Below, in pieces: positions 15,801 to 22,247 of a stretch of DNA of 32,678 nucleotides. The notes beneath the pieces were generated by a model. That model saw only the letters and a program-made list of their open reading frames with translations. It was not told where the DNA came from and ran no database searches. This DNA is from a virus, in IMG/VR virus record IMGVR_UViG_3300009154_000160, positions 1 through 32,678 of that record; one strand, given 5' to 3'. Within the stretch, counting starts at the first letter, position 1; each line of letters opens with the position of its first letter. The position numbers and the translations under genes were made by a program.

Positions 15801-18079
15801 ATGTCAAAAAATGGGGTGCAAAAGTGGAGGAAGGAGAGGTAGATAATCGTCAACCCGAAGACAACGCTTATTACGAGGAACCGAAGCCAGAGCATTTTAC
15901 CCCAATCTGGAAAGTACAAATCACCCCAGAAATGCGCTCCAGCATCAAAGAAGGAGGTCAGATCGCATTCATGCCATCCCGTGAGGAAGAGCCTGAGCGC
16001 ATAAAAGAAGCTACCTACACCAATCCTCGCTCTGGCGAGGTATCTCGCGGGGCTACCCACCTTATTGCCAATCCTAACGCGCCACAGGAGGCTACAGACC
16101 GCGAATCTCCTGCATATGGCTTTGAGACTGATAAAGGACGCATTGTCGACAGGAACGAGGCGTACAGCATTGCACAAACCGCTGGGCAGCTAAAGGAACC
16201 TACTAATAAGGAGGAGAGGTTCCACGCTGATCGCGGAGTATTGCACAGCGGGATGTATGAGCCGAACCGCATCTCCTTCTTGCCTTCGTCCAAGATGGAC
16301 GAGGCATACGAGGCCGCAGTTAGGGCAGGCGACGAAACCGAGCAACGCAGGTTAGTTGATGAGGCCGCAAAAGAGGCTGGGTACACGGTTAAGGCGTATC
16401 ACGGCACAAATAAAAACTTTCGTGTATTTAAGGCGCAGTTTGGTAATGCCATTTGGTTCTCTGAAAATCGTAAAGATATTGAAAGTGGTGAGTCAGGTGC
16501 GGCGAGCACCAAGAAAATCATGCCTGTTTATCTGAACACGGGCAGGGAGGCGGGACGAGATGAATACGAAAGGCTAACAGAAGGTCAACTCATGCGGGAT
16601 TATGACAGTGTAAACTTAGAGGGAACTCGCATTGTGTTCGATCCATCACGCATAAAAAGTTACGACGAGATCACAAAATCTAAAGGCAAGCTAATCCCTC
16701 TCTCCCAACGCTTCGATACCAGCAAGCCGGACATCAGGTTTATGCCAGCTGACGAACTTCCCAAGACCGAAGACGGCAAGGTCGATTGGGAGAGCTTCAA
16801 GACCAAGGGCATGGAGATCGCCAAGCCGCTGGCTGCACTTGCTCCAATTGGAGGCATTAGCTTCATGCCTGCTCAAGACATCGAAATGAAGCCCTCAGAC
16901 GATGGAAGGACGATTGTCTACCAGCACGACAAGAAGACCACCATTAAACCGCCTGTAAAGTCGGTTAAAACGCTAAAGAATGAGATTGTCGGTATGCTTG
17001 AGGCAGATCGCCACAATACTTTAGGCGACAATATGGGAGGGCCGATGCACCCATTCCTTCTTTCCAACCAAGCAATAGCAAAACTGAAAGATGGTCGTGG
17101 ATTTAAGCCTGTATGGGCCAACATGAATTCTGCATTCGTGACTCGCGCCAAGAACATCATTAAGAACACAACCTCTGGTCGCGCCTTAATCCAGCTCATG
17201 AAAGAAGAGGCTCACATCAGCAATAGAAAGTTTGTACGCGATGTGATGTCAGAACTGGATAAGAAAAAAGATGCTATGCCAAAGCAAATCGTGGATTCCC
17301 TCCATGTCATCCTTGAGCTTGGCGCACGAAATCCTGCCACAAAACTAAAGGAAGTAACTAAAGCTAAAAAAGCATTTAAGGATGGAGAAATTACACAACG
17401 CGAACTTAATAAAGTCCTAAAAGACAATAAGGAAGCAATTGATAAGTATGGCCCTATGGTTGATTTCCTATCCAAGCTAGGGTCAATCAAATCAAAAGCC
17501 ACAAGGGGCAATATTGAGTCTTTCAATAAATCGTATGCTGATCACATCAAACAATACCAAAAGCAGGACTGGTATAAGAAGATCGCCGATAAATACAAAA
17601 ACACCGCTTTTGCTGACGAAGCAGCTCGTTTCACATTTAACCAGCGTGGTGCAGCCATGAAACGACTTCGCGGTATTGCTCATGCGCCAGACATTGGCAA
17701 GATGCTTGCAGATTCAATGGATTTCAAGGGCGGAAAGAACCTTGACCTTGTTGCTAGTGTGCAACTCTCTAAAGATCCCGATGCGTTTGCCATCTACACA
17801 GGTAATGATCCAAAGCAAGAAACAAAAATGAGCCAAAATGAGAGGTATCTGCGTGATCAGTTCCTAAAAAACAAGAACTTCAGAAAGCATCCTTCTTATG
17901 ACTGGATGATGCTTGGCCCTGAAAAGGCAGATAACTTCATCCTTGAAAAGCCAGTCGATCCCCTTGTATTATTCCCAGACTATGCCAAAAGTCATCCAAA
18001 TGCTAATGTAAGAAACGGAAGCAAGGAAACTATTGTCGGCACAATGAAGAAATCAAAAATACCTCTAAAAATAAAATAA
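9839..18079 (+). CDS. Giant polyvalent virion protein with metallopeptidase-like and ADP-ribosyltransferase domains
   Basis: This 2746-residue protein is the largest gene here. An N-terminal triplicated motif RLNAVAAP/KLNEVAAP sits at residues 13-20, 32-39 and 48-55. A zincin-type HETSH lies at 881-885, with a candidate third ligand in DDNALVEMY about 50 residues on. A phage 'large polyvalent protein' module spans about 1503-2046 (HFPDIPNYVAHMRV at 1738; LFIEEIQSDRHQQGREKGY; ETQAERYDLSKQV near 1890). An ART-like domain lies at about 2150-2298 (YHGT 2187-2190, WFS 2206-2208, FDPSRIKS). A conserved helical tail ends it. Five I-x-F-[M/L]-P-[S/A] motifs at 1497, 2042, 2145, 2299 and 2340 fall at module borders. 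Published polyvalent proteins are thought to enter the cell with phage DNA; here the gp16-like position supports ejection. Confidence 0.85.
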   Translation: MADSNDPQSLESRLNAVAAPKDQPQVDVIKQKLNEVAAPANENHLSERLNAVAAPVDKAAQEQISNDQIQSAAFGVGGSIALPYIHESLQKNGPKNVTEEQRSAIASINPEQRHGLLKQHPWVYNSMTPQQQDEDFEFSRKAQPFTMKDAGEAASGLGNFFKDMVSKGAEVSWDVVAANLTEPLKARIENIPHNDRVKLAEEKLARDSVNLGGSIPSGIIDTTRTIQRLFGGEDLNALVNPIQRAIQQAAPVIGQQLGIPIGVTQNIVGVPQQQQINPWSAVPSTGYAPFDLVTRLAEASYSKDAGSFAALDRFNEAAGLQDKDQSKTHDHIRKVYNAIEGEKDWNASVGQNQVSPWAKMAFSDAGHQAILFREKSMLPSAQFIADHDGISLQEADAKRDRLAEENATKATIQLASEWNKNYDPAMEMFGGLLLGDAGMGEAGLAMGALKESGSLMKVAQTLGKTDREVSAYYTALQKSRKARDLEMQAKASRMPWWGKAAGGVEQVQKNISAAGQGVFENLPPWGKTVAPLASKVAAKVGLGGLGGGVGALLDPENPTKGLLEGVTFATALGIAPSVIRSIGEAKKTIGAGEGKLFTEVAKSPTSSLPARVIFNKATGPTIDYLIENGTTLAKAGVNLGALSAVTSTLNSDDPEDFNKAVAEGIGMGVGFHLLHGAAGQIHGKDPAQELKNRKKRDAEINIAVSKASPATQGVLEQVTNYQTAIDRVDHLVGKSQNNLARAIQGGDKKAIDEASKALKNAQAIQKEVLRANVQTRNEYGRSFLSTYADMNRLANGSRSVGQPNVSIEILTPDQIADLHVSENSRVGMTPEEIAAVRAQGEADAQARGFFDKSKNRAVINAAHILARTTLFGESPSDALRHETSHALEQIPEFKKFNEKTDNLLFTNTERDLQGNILKQTDGIYDDNALVEMYIKKYLGSTPDSKKIEFSSRLGLWNPETNSLNIPEVVKYMKSEVTAELTSGNLRSGLGKLMGAEAGVANWIAMRQKQGFLGKAINAVTGLGAKPFGSELLGIEYTPEVIAANREAIKALAEFNGRFELNPEGQLGREMTEKEIRTNPVLRKRYGLTGGEFQTQLQGVIRDENGKIVGKPVVITNPNASEGNWKYDDQGNRKQVKGYGQVPDEFQGVPIPAGGSLEVYRDFKYEPDGKTPIRTSNKDLNQLEADRGDLIRKALTEAAYDDSTSRLTPFSADGLSWDGIMSKSQIQAIKDIPESILPLSIKEKILAFNDAMARGEGSTFDIDYAPRSGRGKAYKGRKSNIYHMIPIGFGFSKAGNFYLRTLSLNAAFRKLNARAKLMKGWLDPWDGDKNLFMKELQDTYLKNTYEKRDGWIGLDPNHPAEKTPLAEVKFGRFLDFMNMIGSDTPINPQRSVTPADPSARKSKRSNLSAEEDNAGIDNLWRSHRLDAIADIADTTEQTGAYKMDLNRVYKALMPKPEEGEEAIKPLTFAPKGERPALTPEILKGITATHIAPKKENGISFMPSDEKYPTSERGFYSGLQKTIDEKMPAKASPQQILSIVNNPQNAKPEEVKWSNLAGFVEGKTSVTKQEVLDYLRNEGSVKFEEVSLKKGGGQDLKIQIQENLDAQRKYFEDAFAKYGVSNIRDLPNEVRFSDERKRLEEEGQRLSVERTNQSGRIIQEPKYSQYVLPNGENYREVVLTMPVEQKPIPTTDINVISQEMYGRKYSELSPEEGDKVWSEYKNRSVVKDAQVNPYAYRSSHFPDIPNYVAHMRVDERPDAEGNDGLFIEEIQSDRHQQGREKGYRGNKDEEIAANLAKQKENVAKMEVLEKQLTEKYGEDRNAWDKSVYPRDELWHEWKKLHEINKLLASEKANLVDGLIPDAPFRKDWPVQMFKRALRDAVESGKEWIGWTGGETQAERYDLSKQVSSLHYDEKDNSLIAYGMDGEQVIGKTVQTSELPDMIGKDAAQKLLSQAPNGDGEKILSGQDLKVGGEGMKGFYDNILPKEIGKYVKKWGAKVEEGEVDNRQPEDNAYYEEPKPEHFTPIWKVQITPEMRSSIKEGGQIAFMPSREEEPERIKEATYTNPRSGEVSRGATHLIANPNAPQEATDRESPAYGFETDKGRIVDRNEAYSIAQTAGQLKEPTNKEERFHADRGVLHSGMYEPNRISFLPSSKMDEAYEAAVRAGDETEQRRLVDEAAKEAGYTVKAYHGTNKNFRVFKAQFGNAIWFSENRKDIESGESGAASTKKIMPVYLNTGREAGRDEYERLTEGQLMRDYDSVNLEGTRIVFDPSRIKSYDEITKSKGKLIPLSQRFDTSKPDIRFMPADELPKTEDGKVDWESFKTKGMEIAKPLAALAPIGGISFMPAQDIEMKPSDDGRTIVYQHDKKTTIKPPVKSVKTLKNEIVGMLEADRHNTLGDNMGGPMHPFLLSNQAIAKLKDGRGFKPVWANMNSAFVTRAKNIIKNTTSGRALIQLMKEEAHISNRKFVRDVMSELDKKKDAMPKQIVDSLHVILELGARNPATKLKEVTKAKKAFKDGEITQRELNKVLKDNKEAIDKYGPMVDFLSKLGSIKSKATRGNIESFNKSYADHIKQYQKQDWYKKIADKYKNTAFADEAARFTFNQRGAAMKRLRGIAHAPDIGKMLADSMDFKGGKNLDLVASVQLSKDPDAFAIYTGNDPKQETKMSQNERYLRDQFLKNKNFRKHPSYDWMMLGPEKADNFILEKPVDPLVLFPDYAKSHPNANVRNGSKETIVGTMKKSKIPLKIK
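12479..12493 (+). other. HExxH zinc-protease-like site in the polyvalent protein
   Basis: Codons for residues 881-885 read H-E-T-S-H in the context ALRHETSHALEQIPEF, the usual spacing for a zincin catalytic helix. A Glu in NALVEMY, about 50 residues later, is a candidate third zinc ligand. Metallopeptidase domains are known components of phage polyvalent proteins; whether this one cuts the same polypeptide or a host protein cannot be read from the sequence. Confidence 0.65.
14345..15976 (+). other. Large polyvalent-protein module between two FMPS motifs
   Basis: This encodes residues about 1503-2046, bounded by ISFMPS and IAFMPS. I recognise the conserved blocks TSERGFYSGLQ, SNLAGFVEGK, HFPDIPNYVAHMRVDERPDA, LFIEEIQSDRHQQGREKGY, APFRKDWPVQMFKRALRDA, GWTGGETQAERYDLSKQV and MKGFYDNILPKEIGKYVKKW as a module seen in many giant phage and prophage proteins, with no settled function. 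Between the conserved blocks are AT-richer charged stretches (about 14587-14819, 14884-15043 and 15176-15405) that look like insertions. Confidence 0.65.
16283..16750 (+). other. ADP-ribosyltransferase-like domain of the polyvalent protein
   Basis: This encodes residues about 2149-2304. YHGT at 2187-2190, WFS at 2206-2208 and IVFDPSRIKSYDEI followed by FDTSKPDIRFMPA follow the order of the ART domain often found in phage polyvalent and MuF proteins, which transfers ADP-ribose from NAD+ to a target. The flanking I-x-F-[M/L]-P-[S/A] motifs at 2145 and 2299 neatly enclose it. Target and activity are unknown. The catalytic Glu/Asp cannot be fixed by eye. Confidence 0.65.
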
Positions 18080-18080
18080 C

Positions 18081-18284
18081 ATGGATATATTAATCACAGA
18101 TAAAGAAAAAGGGCCAGAGGGATGGGAAATGATTCCCGTTGACGATGTAAATGTCTTCTACAATCCCAAAACCATTGACGAGGCAAAGATTACTGAAATG
18201 GTTGAAAATTTTGCCAATGGTGACACCGAGGAAATGGATGAAAATGCGACTTTTGATACTGCGCTAGACCGAGAGGAATTTTAA
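18081..18284 (+). CDS. Small acidic protein of unknown function
   Basis: This 67-residue protein is very acidic (MDILITDKEKGPEGWEMIPV at the start, then many Asp/Glu to the end). It starts two bases after the polyvalent protein's stop, so it is probably co-transcribed with the virion genes. No Cys, no membrane segment and no recognised family. It may be a small chaperone-like or accessory partner of the giant protein, but only its position hints at that. Confidence 0.55.
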   Translation: MDILITDKEKGPEGWEMIPVDDVNVFYNPKTIDEAKITEMVENFANGDTEEMDENATFDTALDREEF

Positions 18285-18296
18285 CAACCAACTATT

Positions 18297-18434
18297 ATGC
18301 CCCTGCGAGCCTGCTCATCCCAAAACTGCTTTAACCGAAACGTATCTACCGAAGTAAAGGCAGGAAAACCAATCAAACAGGCCGTAGCAATCGCATATAG
18401 CGTGAAGCGCAAGGCGAAAGCTAAAGGAAAATAA
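18297..18434 (+). CDS. Tiny basic phage protein (AGKPxKQAVAIA family)
   Basis: This 45-residue ORF begins at ATG 18297, 12 bases after the previous stop, and ends at TAA 18432-18434, four bases before the next gene. The core EVKAGKPIKQAVAIAYSVKR is a pattern I recognise from many tiny phage proteins of unknown function, usually near virion or DNA-packaging genes. The C-terminus is a Lys/Arg/Ala tail (KRKAKAKGK), suggesting nucleic-acid contact. Two Cys (residues 6 and 11) are present. That the pattern recurs in phages supports it as a real gene despite its size. Confidence 0.6.
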   Translation: MPLRACSSQNCFNRNVSTEVKAGKPIKQAVAIAYSVKRKAKAKGK

Positions 18435-18437
18435 TTT

Positions 18438-19742
18438 ATGGCACAACCAACCCCACGCAAAGAAGACCTGAAGCCTATTAGCGAGGCTGTATGTATGTTT
18501 ATTGATCATGGCTTGTTTATCTCGCAAGCATTGAGACTCGCTCAAGACTTCAAGAAGGTCTATGTTTATACTCCTTGGGAGACGGCGTTCCCTCGCCTAA
18601 CTTCACAGGTTGGGCTTGGATATGATGAGTTACAGCTTGTTGATAGCATCTTTGGCCCTTGGTTTGATTCTATTGATGTTTTTGTTTTTCCCGACATCAA
18701 CTCAGGCCATCTTCAGCAGTATCTAGTAGATCAAGGAAAGGCTGTTTGGGGATGCCGACTTGGTGAGTGTCTTGAGCTTGAGCGTGAAGGAATGAAAGAG
18801 ATCCTAAAGGCTCTTGATCTTCCCGTTGGAAAGTTCACACACATCAAAGGAATGGAAAATTTGCGTGTATTTTTGCAAGAGCATGATGGGCAAAAGCATT
18901 GGGTAAAAACTAATAAGTGGCGCGGAACATTTGAGACATTTTCTTGCGAGCATTACAAAGATGTTGAACCGAAACTTGATTCTGTAGAACACCATCTTGG
19001 GCCACTCAAACACGTTATTGAGTTTACTGTTGAAGAAGATCTCCCTGATAAAGTTGAAGTAGGTACAGATGGATTTGTTATTGATGGAAAACAGCCTTCG
19101 CAACTTATGGCTGGAATTGAGGTGAAGGACTTATGTTACGTTGGGAAATTCCTTAAATACAATGACTTGCCAGAACCTGTGCGTCGATTCAACGACCGCA
19201 TGGAGCCTGTATTTGCTGCCTATGGTTATCGCGGATGGATGTCATCCGAAGTTAGGATTGGGAAAGACCATATCGGCCACATGATCGATGGATGCATGAG
19301 ATCGCCTAGCCCTCCAAATGAGCTATGGCAGCTTGTCTATGCTAATTTCTCCGAGATCATCTACTACGGAGCGCATGGCATCATGGTTGATCCCGAACCT
19401 ACCGCAAAGTATGGAGCCGAAGTGCTTATTCATAGCTCATGGGCGAGCGGAAACTGGCAACCCGTGAACATTGAGCCTGAAGTACGCGAGTTTGTTAAGC
19501 TACGCAATTCAATGAAGATCAACGGGCGCGAATACATCTCTCCAATGGGAGACGGCCTGCCTGAGATCGGAGCCGTTGTGGGGCTTTCTGACGAGTCTAT
19601 TGAGGACGCTATTGAAGAAGCATTCAAGAATGCAGAGGGAGTAAGCGGATACTATCTGGACATCCCGAAAGCATCTACAGAAACAGCTCTTGAGCAGATT
19701 GCCAAGTTGGAAGAGTTGGGCTTGAACTACTTCAAAGACTAG
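18438..19742 (+). CDS. ATP-grasp-like ligase (putative)
   Basis: This is a 434-residue protein. Its layout resembles ATP-grasp carboxylate-amine ligases such as PurD: an N-terminal Rossmann-like part (FKKVYVYTPWETAFPR; DVFVFPDINSGHLQQYL), a central WGCRLGECLELEREGMKEIL segment like the entry helix of these enzymes, a VKTNKWRGTFETF strand-turn with Lys where ATP-grasp enzymes hold the nucleotide, and SSEVRIGKDHIGHMIDGCMR with IDGCMRSPSPPNE in the place of the metal-binding ExN-x-R strand. The likely activity is ATP-dependent ligation of a carboxylate, substrate unknown. It lies between virion genes and the HNH gene with no partner enzyme nearby. The family call is by eye and moderate. Confidence 0.5.
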   Translation: MAQPTPRKEDLKPISEAVCMFIDHGLFISQALRLAQDFKKVYVYTPWETAFPRLTSQVGLGYDELQLVDSIFGPWFDSIDVFVFPDINSGHLQQYLVDQGKAVWGCRLGECLELEREGMKEILKALDLPVGKFTHIKGMENLRVFLQEHDGQKHWVKTNKWRGTFETFSCEHYKDVEPKLDSVEHHLGPLKHVIEFTVEEDLPDKVEVGTDGFVIDGKQPSQLMAGIEVKDLCYVGKFLKYNDLPEPVRRFNDRMEPVFAAYGYRGWMSSEVRIGKDHIGHMIDGCMRSPSPPNELWQLVYANFSEIIYYGAHGIMVDPEPTAKYGAEVLIHSSWASGNWQPVNIEPEVREFVKLRNSMKINGREYISPMGDGLPEIGAVVGLSDESIEDAIEEAFKNAEGVSGYYLDIPKASTETALEQIAKLEELGLNYFKD

Positions 19743-19759
19743 CCATAATTTTTTCATCT

Positions 19760-20425
19760 ATGGATGAATTAAGGAAACTCAAGCGAGGAACCGTTAGAGA
19801 TGACGGCCTTGTGTTTTTGCGTTATCGCAAAAGCTGTAAAAATGGCGAATATTGGATTACTCCAGATAAATTTATAGAATACAATAATCGTCAAAAAGAA
19901 AGCGGAGATGCGTGGAGAAAAAGGAATCCAGAAAAAAGCAAAGAATGTTGTAGAGCATCGTATCAAAAGAATAGACAGAAAAAGCTAGATTATCACAGAA
20001 ATAGAAGGGCAAAGAATCCAGAGATATATCAGGCTAGGCAAAATGCATATCGACAAGCGAATCGTGAAGCAGAGCGAGCAAGGGCAAACGCTAGAAGAAA
20101 AAAAGATCCAGAGAAATATAGGAAGAGAATAAGGGAATATCACAAAACCCATCCTGAAAAAAGATGTGCATTAGAAGCAAAACGAAGGGCTAAAACAGAA
20201 GGAACTCTTTGCAATCTCAACAAAGAACAAAAGAAAATTATAGAATGCTTGTATAAATGCCGAAAAAGGGTTTCAGAATGTACTGGTATAGAGCATCATG
20301 TAGATCATATTATCCCGCTTTCAAGGGGAGGATTGCATACCCCAGAAAACCTTCAAGTGATACTTGCCTCAATAAACATGAGCAAGTCCGACAAACTCCC
20401 TCATGAATTTTCCATTGCCGCATGA
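19760..20425 (+). CDS. HNH endonuclease (homing-type, free-standing)
   Basis: This is a 221-residue protein. Residues 45-145 are a long Lys/Arg-rich stretch with repeating N-P-E-x-Y/K-P-E units (RRAKNPEIYQARQ; RRKKDPEKYRKR), probably a DNA-contacting helical arm. The C-terminal nuclease core shows H180, D182-H183 (HHVDHIIPLSRGG), N197 and N206-x-x-K209, the HNH beta-beta-alpha-metal signature. The gene is more A/T-rich than its neighbours, as expected of a mobile homing endonuclease. Its TGA overlaps the ATG of a 19-aa ORF. It could nick an allele lacking the gene and spread to related phages; no intron or intein edge is visible. Confidence 0.85.
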   Translation: MDELRKLKRGTVRDDGLVFLRYRKSCKNGEYWITPDKFIEYNNRQKESGDAWRKRNPEKSKECCRASYQKNRQKKLDYHRNRRAKNPEIYQARQNAYRQANREAERARANARRKKDPEKYRKRIREYHKTHPEKRCALEAKRRAKTEGTLCNLNKEQKKIIECLYKCRKRVSECTGIEHHVDHIIPLSRGGLHTPENLQVILASINMSKSDKLPHEFSIAA

Positions 20426-20481
20426 GCATCCGCCACATCCTCGCCGTGACGATGACATCCCTCCCCACAAATGAGAATTGA
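20422..20481 (+). CDS. 19-aa bridging ORF between HNH and the next gene
   Basis: ATG 20422 overlaps the HNH stop (ATGA). The frame encodes MSIRHILAVTMTSLPTNEN and ends at TGA 20479-20481, overlapping the start of the next gene at 20471. It may only serve to carry ribosomes across by stop-restart, or it may be the cut-off start of a gene disturbed by HNH insertion. Weak as a real protein. Confidence 0.25.
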   Translation: MSIRHILAVTMTSLPTNEN

Positions 20482-21166
20482 GATCAAGTCGATTGACCCT
20501 GCGGCGATTAGATACCCTACCTGCGGAGATTGGATTTGGTTGCCGGACGGATCGCTCCAGATCTTTGTTCCAGATTACGCCAATGAGAACAGTGCGTTCC
20601 TAGTGGCTCTCCATGAGCTTGCAGAGGCATGGATGTGCCGCGACGCCGGTATCAGCGAGGAAAGTGTATCCAAGTGGGATATAGACCATCCTGACGCTCC
20701 TGAGCCTGCCGAGGTGGAAGGCTCCCCATACATGGATCAGCATTCTATTGCAACGCAGGTTGAACTCCGAGTCGCTGCCGGAATGGGCATCAATTGGAAA
20801 AATCACGACAAGTGGGTGCAGAACGCCGGAGATGAGGTAGAGCGTCAGTTAAACAGCGGAGTGCCTGTGGCAAGAATCACCAAGGAAGGATCGCGGTACT
20901 GGGCAGAGCTTCACTTATTCGGTCTTCGTAATCCTAGCTTGTGTACAGAAAACGATTTCTGGTTCAAACAATGGATGTTGTCTCTTCCGTTCGATGGATG
21001 TCCCTGCGAACAACACCTAAAAGATTTTTTACGCAACAATCCCACGGATTGGTCAAATTTTTTTGCATGGAGCGTGCGTTTTCACAACTCCGTGAATGAT
21101 CGTATTGGGAGGCCGACGATCAGCGTTGAAAACGCGAGAATCGTCTGGACGAACAGGTCGTTCTAG
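20471..21166 (+). CDS. Two-part protein: phage HExxE domain plus Erv1/Alr-like segment
   Basis: This is a 231-residue protein. The N-terminal half has HELAEAWMCRDAGI at 48-61 and DQHSIATQVELR at 89-100, a pattern I recognise from a common phage protein of unknown function with a likely metal site (H48, E49, E52, H91, E98). The C-terminal part has C177-P-C179, H182, W200 and FHNSVNDRIGRPTIS at 204-218, followed by W226. That order (CxC/CxxC, then W-x-x-x-x-HN-x-VN-x-x-x-G-[KR]-P) matches the Erv1/Alr FAD-linked sulfhydryl oxidase core, which makes disulfides. The redox pair is CPC rather than CxxC. The pairing of the two parts is unusual. A P1-type promoter block follows the gene. Confidence 0.6.
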   Translation: MRIEIKSIDPAAIRYPTCGDWIWLPDGSLQIFVPDYANENSAFLVALHELAEAWMCRDAGISEESVSKWDIDHPDAPEPAEVEGSPYMDQHSIATQVELRVAAGMGINWKNHDKWVQNAGDEVERQLNSGVPVARITKEGSRYWAELHLFGLRNPSLCTENDFWFKQWMLSLPFDGCPCEQHLKDFLRNNPTDWSNFFAWSVRFHNSVNDRIGRPTISVENARIVWTNRSF

Positions 21167-21178
21167 GCTGTAGAGCCT
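21165..21178 (+). terminator. Short hairpin after the Erv-like gene (weak terminator candidate)
   Basis: AGGCT-GTAG-AGCCT forms a perfect 5-bp stem with a 4-base loop at the stop of the gene, followed by an A/T-rich tract. There is no clean U-run. Similar GCC-containing blocks (TCTACAGSCCATAAAA) sit in the same place before the other two strong promoters. Confidence 0.35.
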
Positions 21179-21195
21179 GTATTTATAAGCCTCAA

Positions 21196-21243
21196 ATTAT
21201 TTTCAAAATAATCGTTGACGCAAAGCGGCTTTGGTACTATTGT
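21196..21243 (+). promoter_or_regulatory. Promoter P1 with palindromic A/T upstream block and spacer operator
   Basis: A perfect 17-bp palindrome (ATTATTTT-C-AAAATAAT, 21196-21212) lies immediately before a -35 TTGACG (21215-21220). A 17-base spacer containing AAAGC-G-GCTTTGGTAC is followed by -10 TATTGT (21238-21243), and the first early gene starts 45 bases later. The spacer palindrome is shared with the promoters at 22580 and 26115, so it is likely an operator. This probably drives the early block from 21289. Confidence 0.7.
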
Positions 21244-21288
21244 GTCTTCAGTCAGTAAGAACAAACACACATCCAACCCATAAATAAA

Positions 21289-21543
21289 ATGACCTCACTA
21301 CTTGCAAAACCCTATGTCGGAATTTCCAGTCCTGAGATTGCACACTATGAGACTCAAGACGCTCTCATAGATCGCGACTACGCCGCCGTAGGTATTCGCA
21401 CACGCCGCCGTTGCACTGCCACCGAAGCTGAACACGCAGCCTTCTGGGATGCAGTCAATCGTCGTACCGAGCCACCCGTGTATTTACCTATAGCTGGCGA
21501 CATCATCGGTTATGACAAATTTTGCAAGCCAGTTTACGCATAA
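21289..21543 (+). CDS. Unknown small protein (first early gene)
   Basis: This 84-residue protein follows promoter P1. The leader AACAAACACACATCCAACCCATAAATAAA has no Shine-Dalgarno. It contains RTRRRCTATEAEHAAFWDAV and a Pro-rich end (PPVYLPIAGDIIGYDKFCKP). No family recognised, no membrane segment. Being first after the promoter makes it a candidate early host-interacting protein, but that is only position. Confidence 0.65.
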   Translation: MTSLLAKPYVGISSPEIAHYETQDALIDRDYAAVGIRTRRRCTATEAEHAAFWDAVNRRTEPPVYLPIAGDIIGYDKFCKPVYA

Positions 21544-21549
21544 ACGACA

Positions 21550-21765
21550 ATGATTACACGAATCTACAAAATCGGAACGCAATACAGAACTCGCGACAAA
21601 CGCAAGGATTTATGTACCATCACGGATATTTTTCGCACATACAACAACAAGGGAGAGCTTGTAAAAACTGCGTATGTCTCGACACATGAATTTATGGGTC
21701 AGACGATCACTTGTTACGATGTTCCAGCAACCGCCATTGCTCGCGGTCTAGTATTTGGATTCTAA
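21550..21765 (+). CDS. Conserved small phage protein of unknown function
   Basis: This 71-residue protein has the pattern RxKDLCTITDIFRTYNNKGE, then VSTHEFMGQ and DVPATAIARGL, which I recognise from small phage proteins without known function. It looks like a compact beta-barrel-type domain. It starts six bases after the previous stop and is followed two bases later by a 40-aa ORF, so it belongs to the P1 operon. Confidence 0.65.
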   Translation: MITRIYKIGTQYRTRDKRKDLCTITDIFRTYNNKGELVKTAYVSTHEFMGQTITCYDVPATAIARGLVFGF

Positions 21766-21766
21766 T

Positions 21767-21889
21767 ATGAACATCGTCCAGAGAATCAACTTCCTAAAAT
21801 GGTGCGCCTTCCATCGCCTGCCAGTAAAACGCTTTCCGGCCTATGGGGAGCGTGTGGCATCAATCTATAAAGCCGCATACCTCAAATGA
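21767..21889 (+). CDS. 40-aa basic ORF
   Basis: ATG 21767 lies one base after the previous stop, and TGA 21887-21889 overlaps the next ATG (ATGA). The product (MNIVQRINFLKWCAFHRLPV then KRFPAYGERVASIYKAAYLK) is basic and aromatic. Packing with both neighbours favours a real gene. Function unknown. Confidence 0.45.
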   Translation: MNIVQRINFLKWCAFHRLPVKRFPAYGERVASIYKAAYLK

Positions 21890-22230
21890 AATACGACGAA
21901 GACATCCTACGGATCATCGATCAGATCGGAGGCCACATCTCCGTTCCGGCGCACAAGATACCCAAGCGAGAGATCAAACTTACGCCGCTTGCCCTCAGAC
22001 TACTGGCAAGAAAGGATGCCGAGCAGGTTGAGCAGAACCCAATCAAGCGAAGCGAAGCATGGAACCATGTCGCTCCCCAACGCAAAGTACGCCAGATCGG
22101 TGAGGCAACAGGCCGGATGGACTTTGACCGAGCAGAGCGAGATTACCACGGCTACGAAAAGCCCATAGAAATCGCTACTGGAGGTCATCGGCTACGAGGA
22201 CTCGACTTCTTGATCAAATCGCGCACATAG
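21886..22230 (+). CDS. Unknown early protein
   Basis: This 114-residue, strongly basic protein starts by ATGA overlap with the previous ORF. The first half (DEDILRIIDQIGGHISVPAH; LTPLALRLLARKDAEQVEQN) looks like a helix-turn-helix-sized helical unit, but I cannot assign a DNA-binding family. No Cys. It may be a regulator or host-takeover protein; not recognised. Confidence 0.6.
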   Translation: MKYDEDILRIIDQIGGHISVPAHKIPKREIKLTPLALRLLARKDAEQVEQNPIKRSEAWNHVAPQRKVRQIGEATGRMDFDRAERDYHGYEKPIEIATGGHRLRGLDFLIKSRT

Positions 22231-22247
22231 CCTATCCTCGTCCGATT

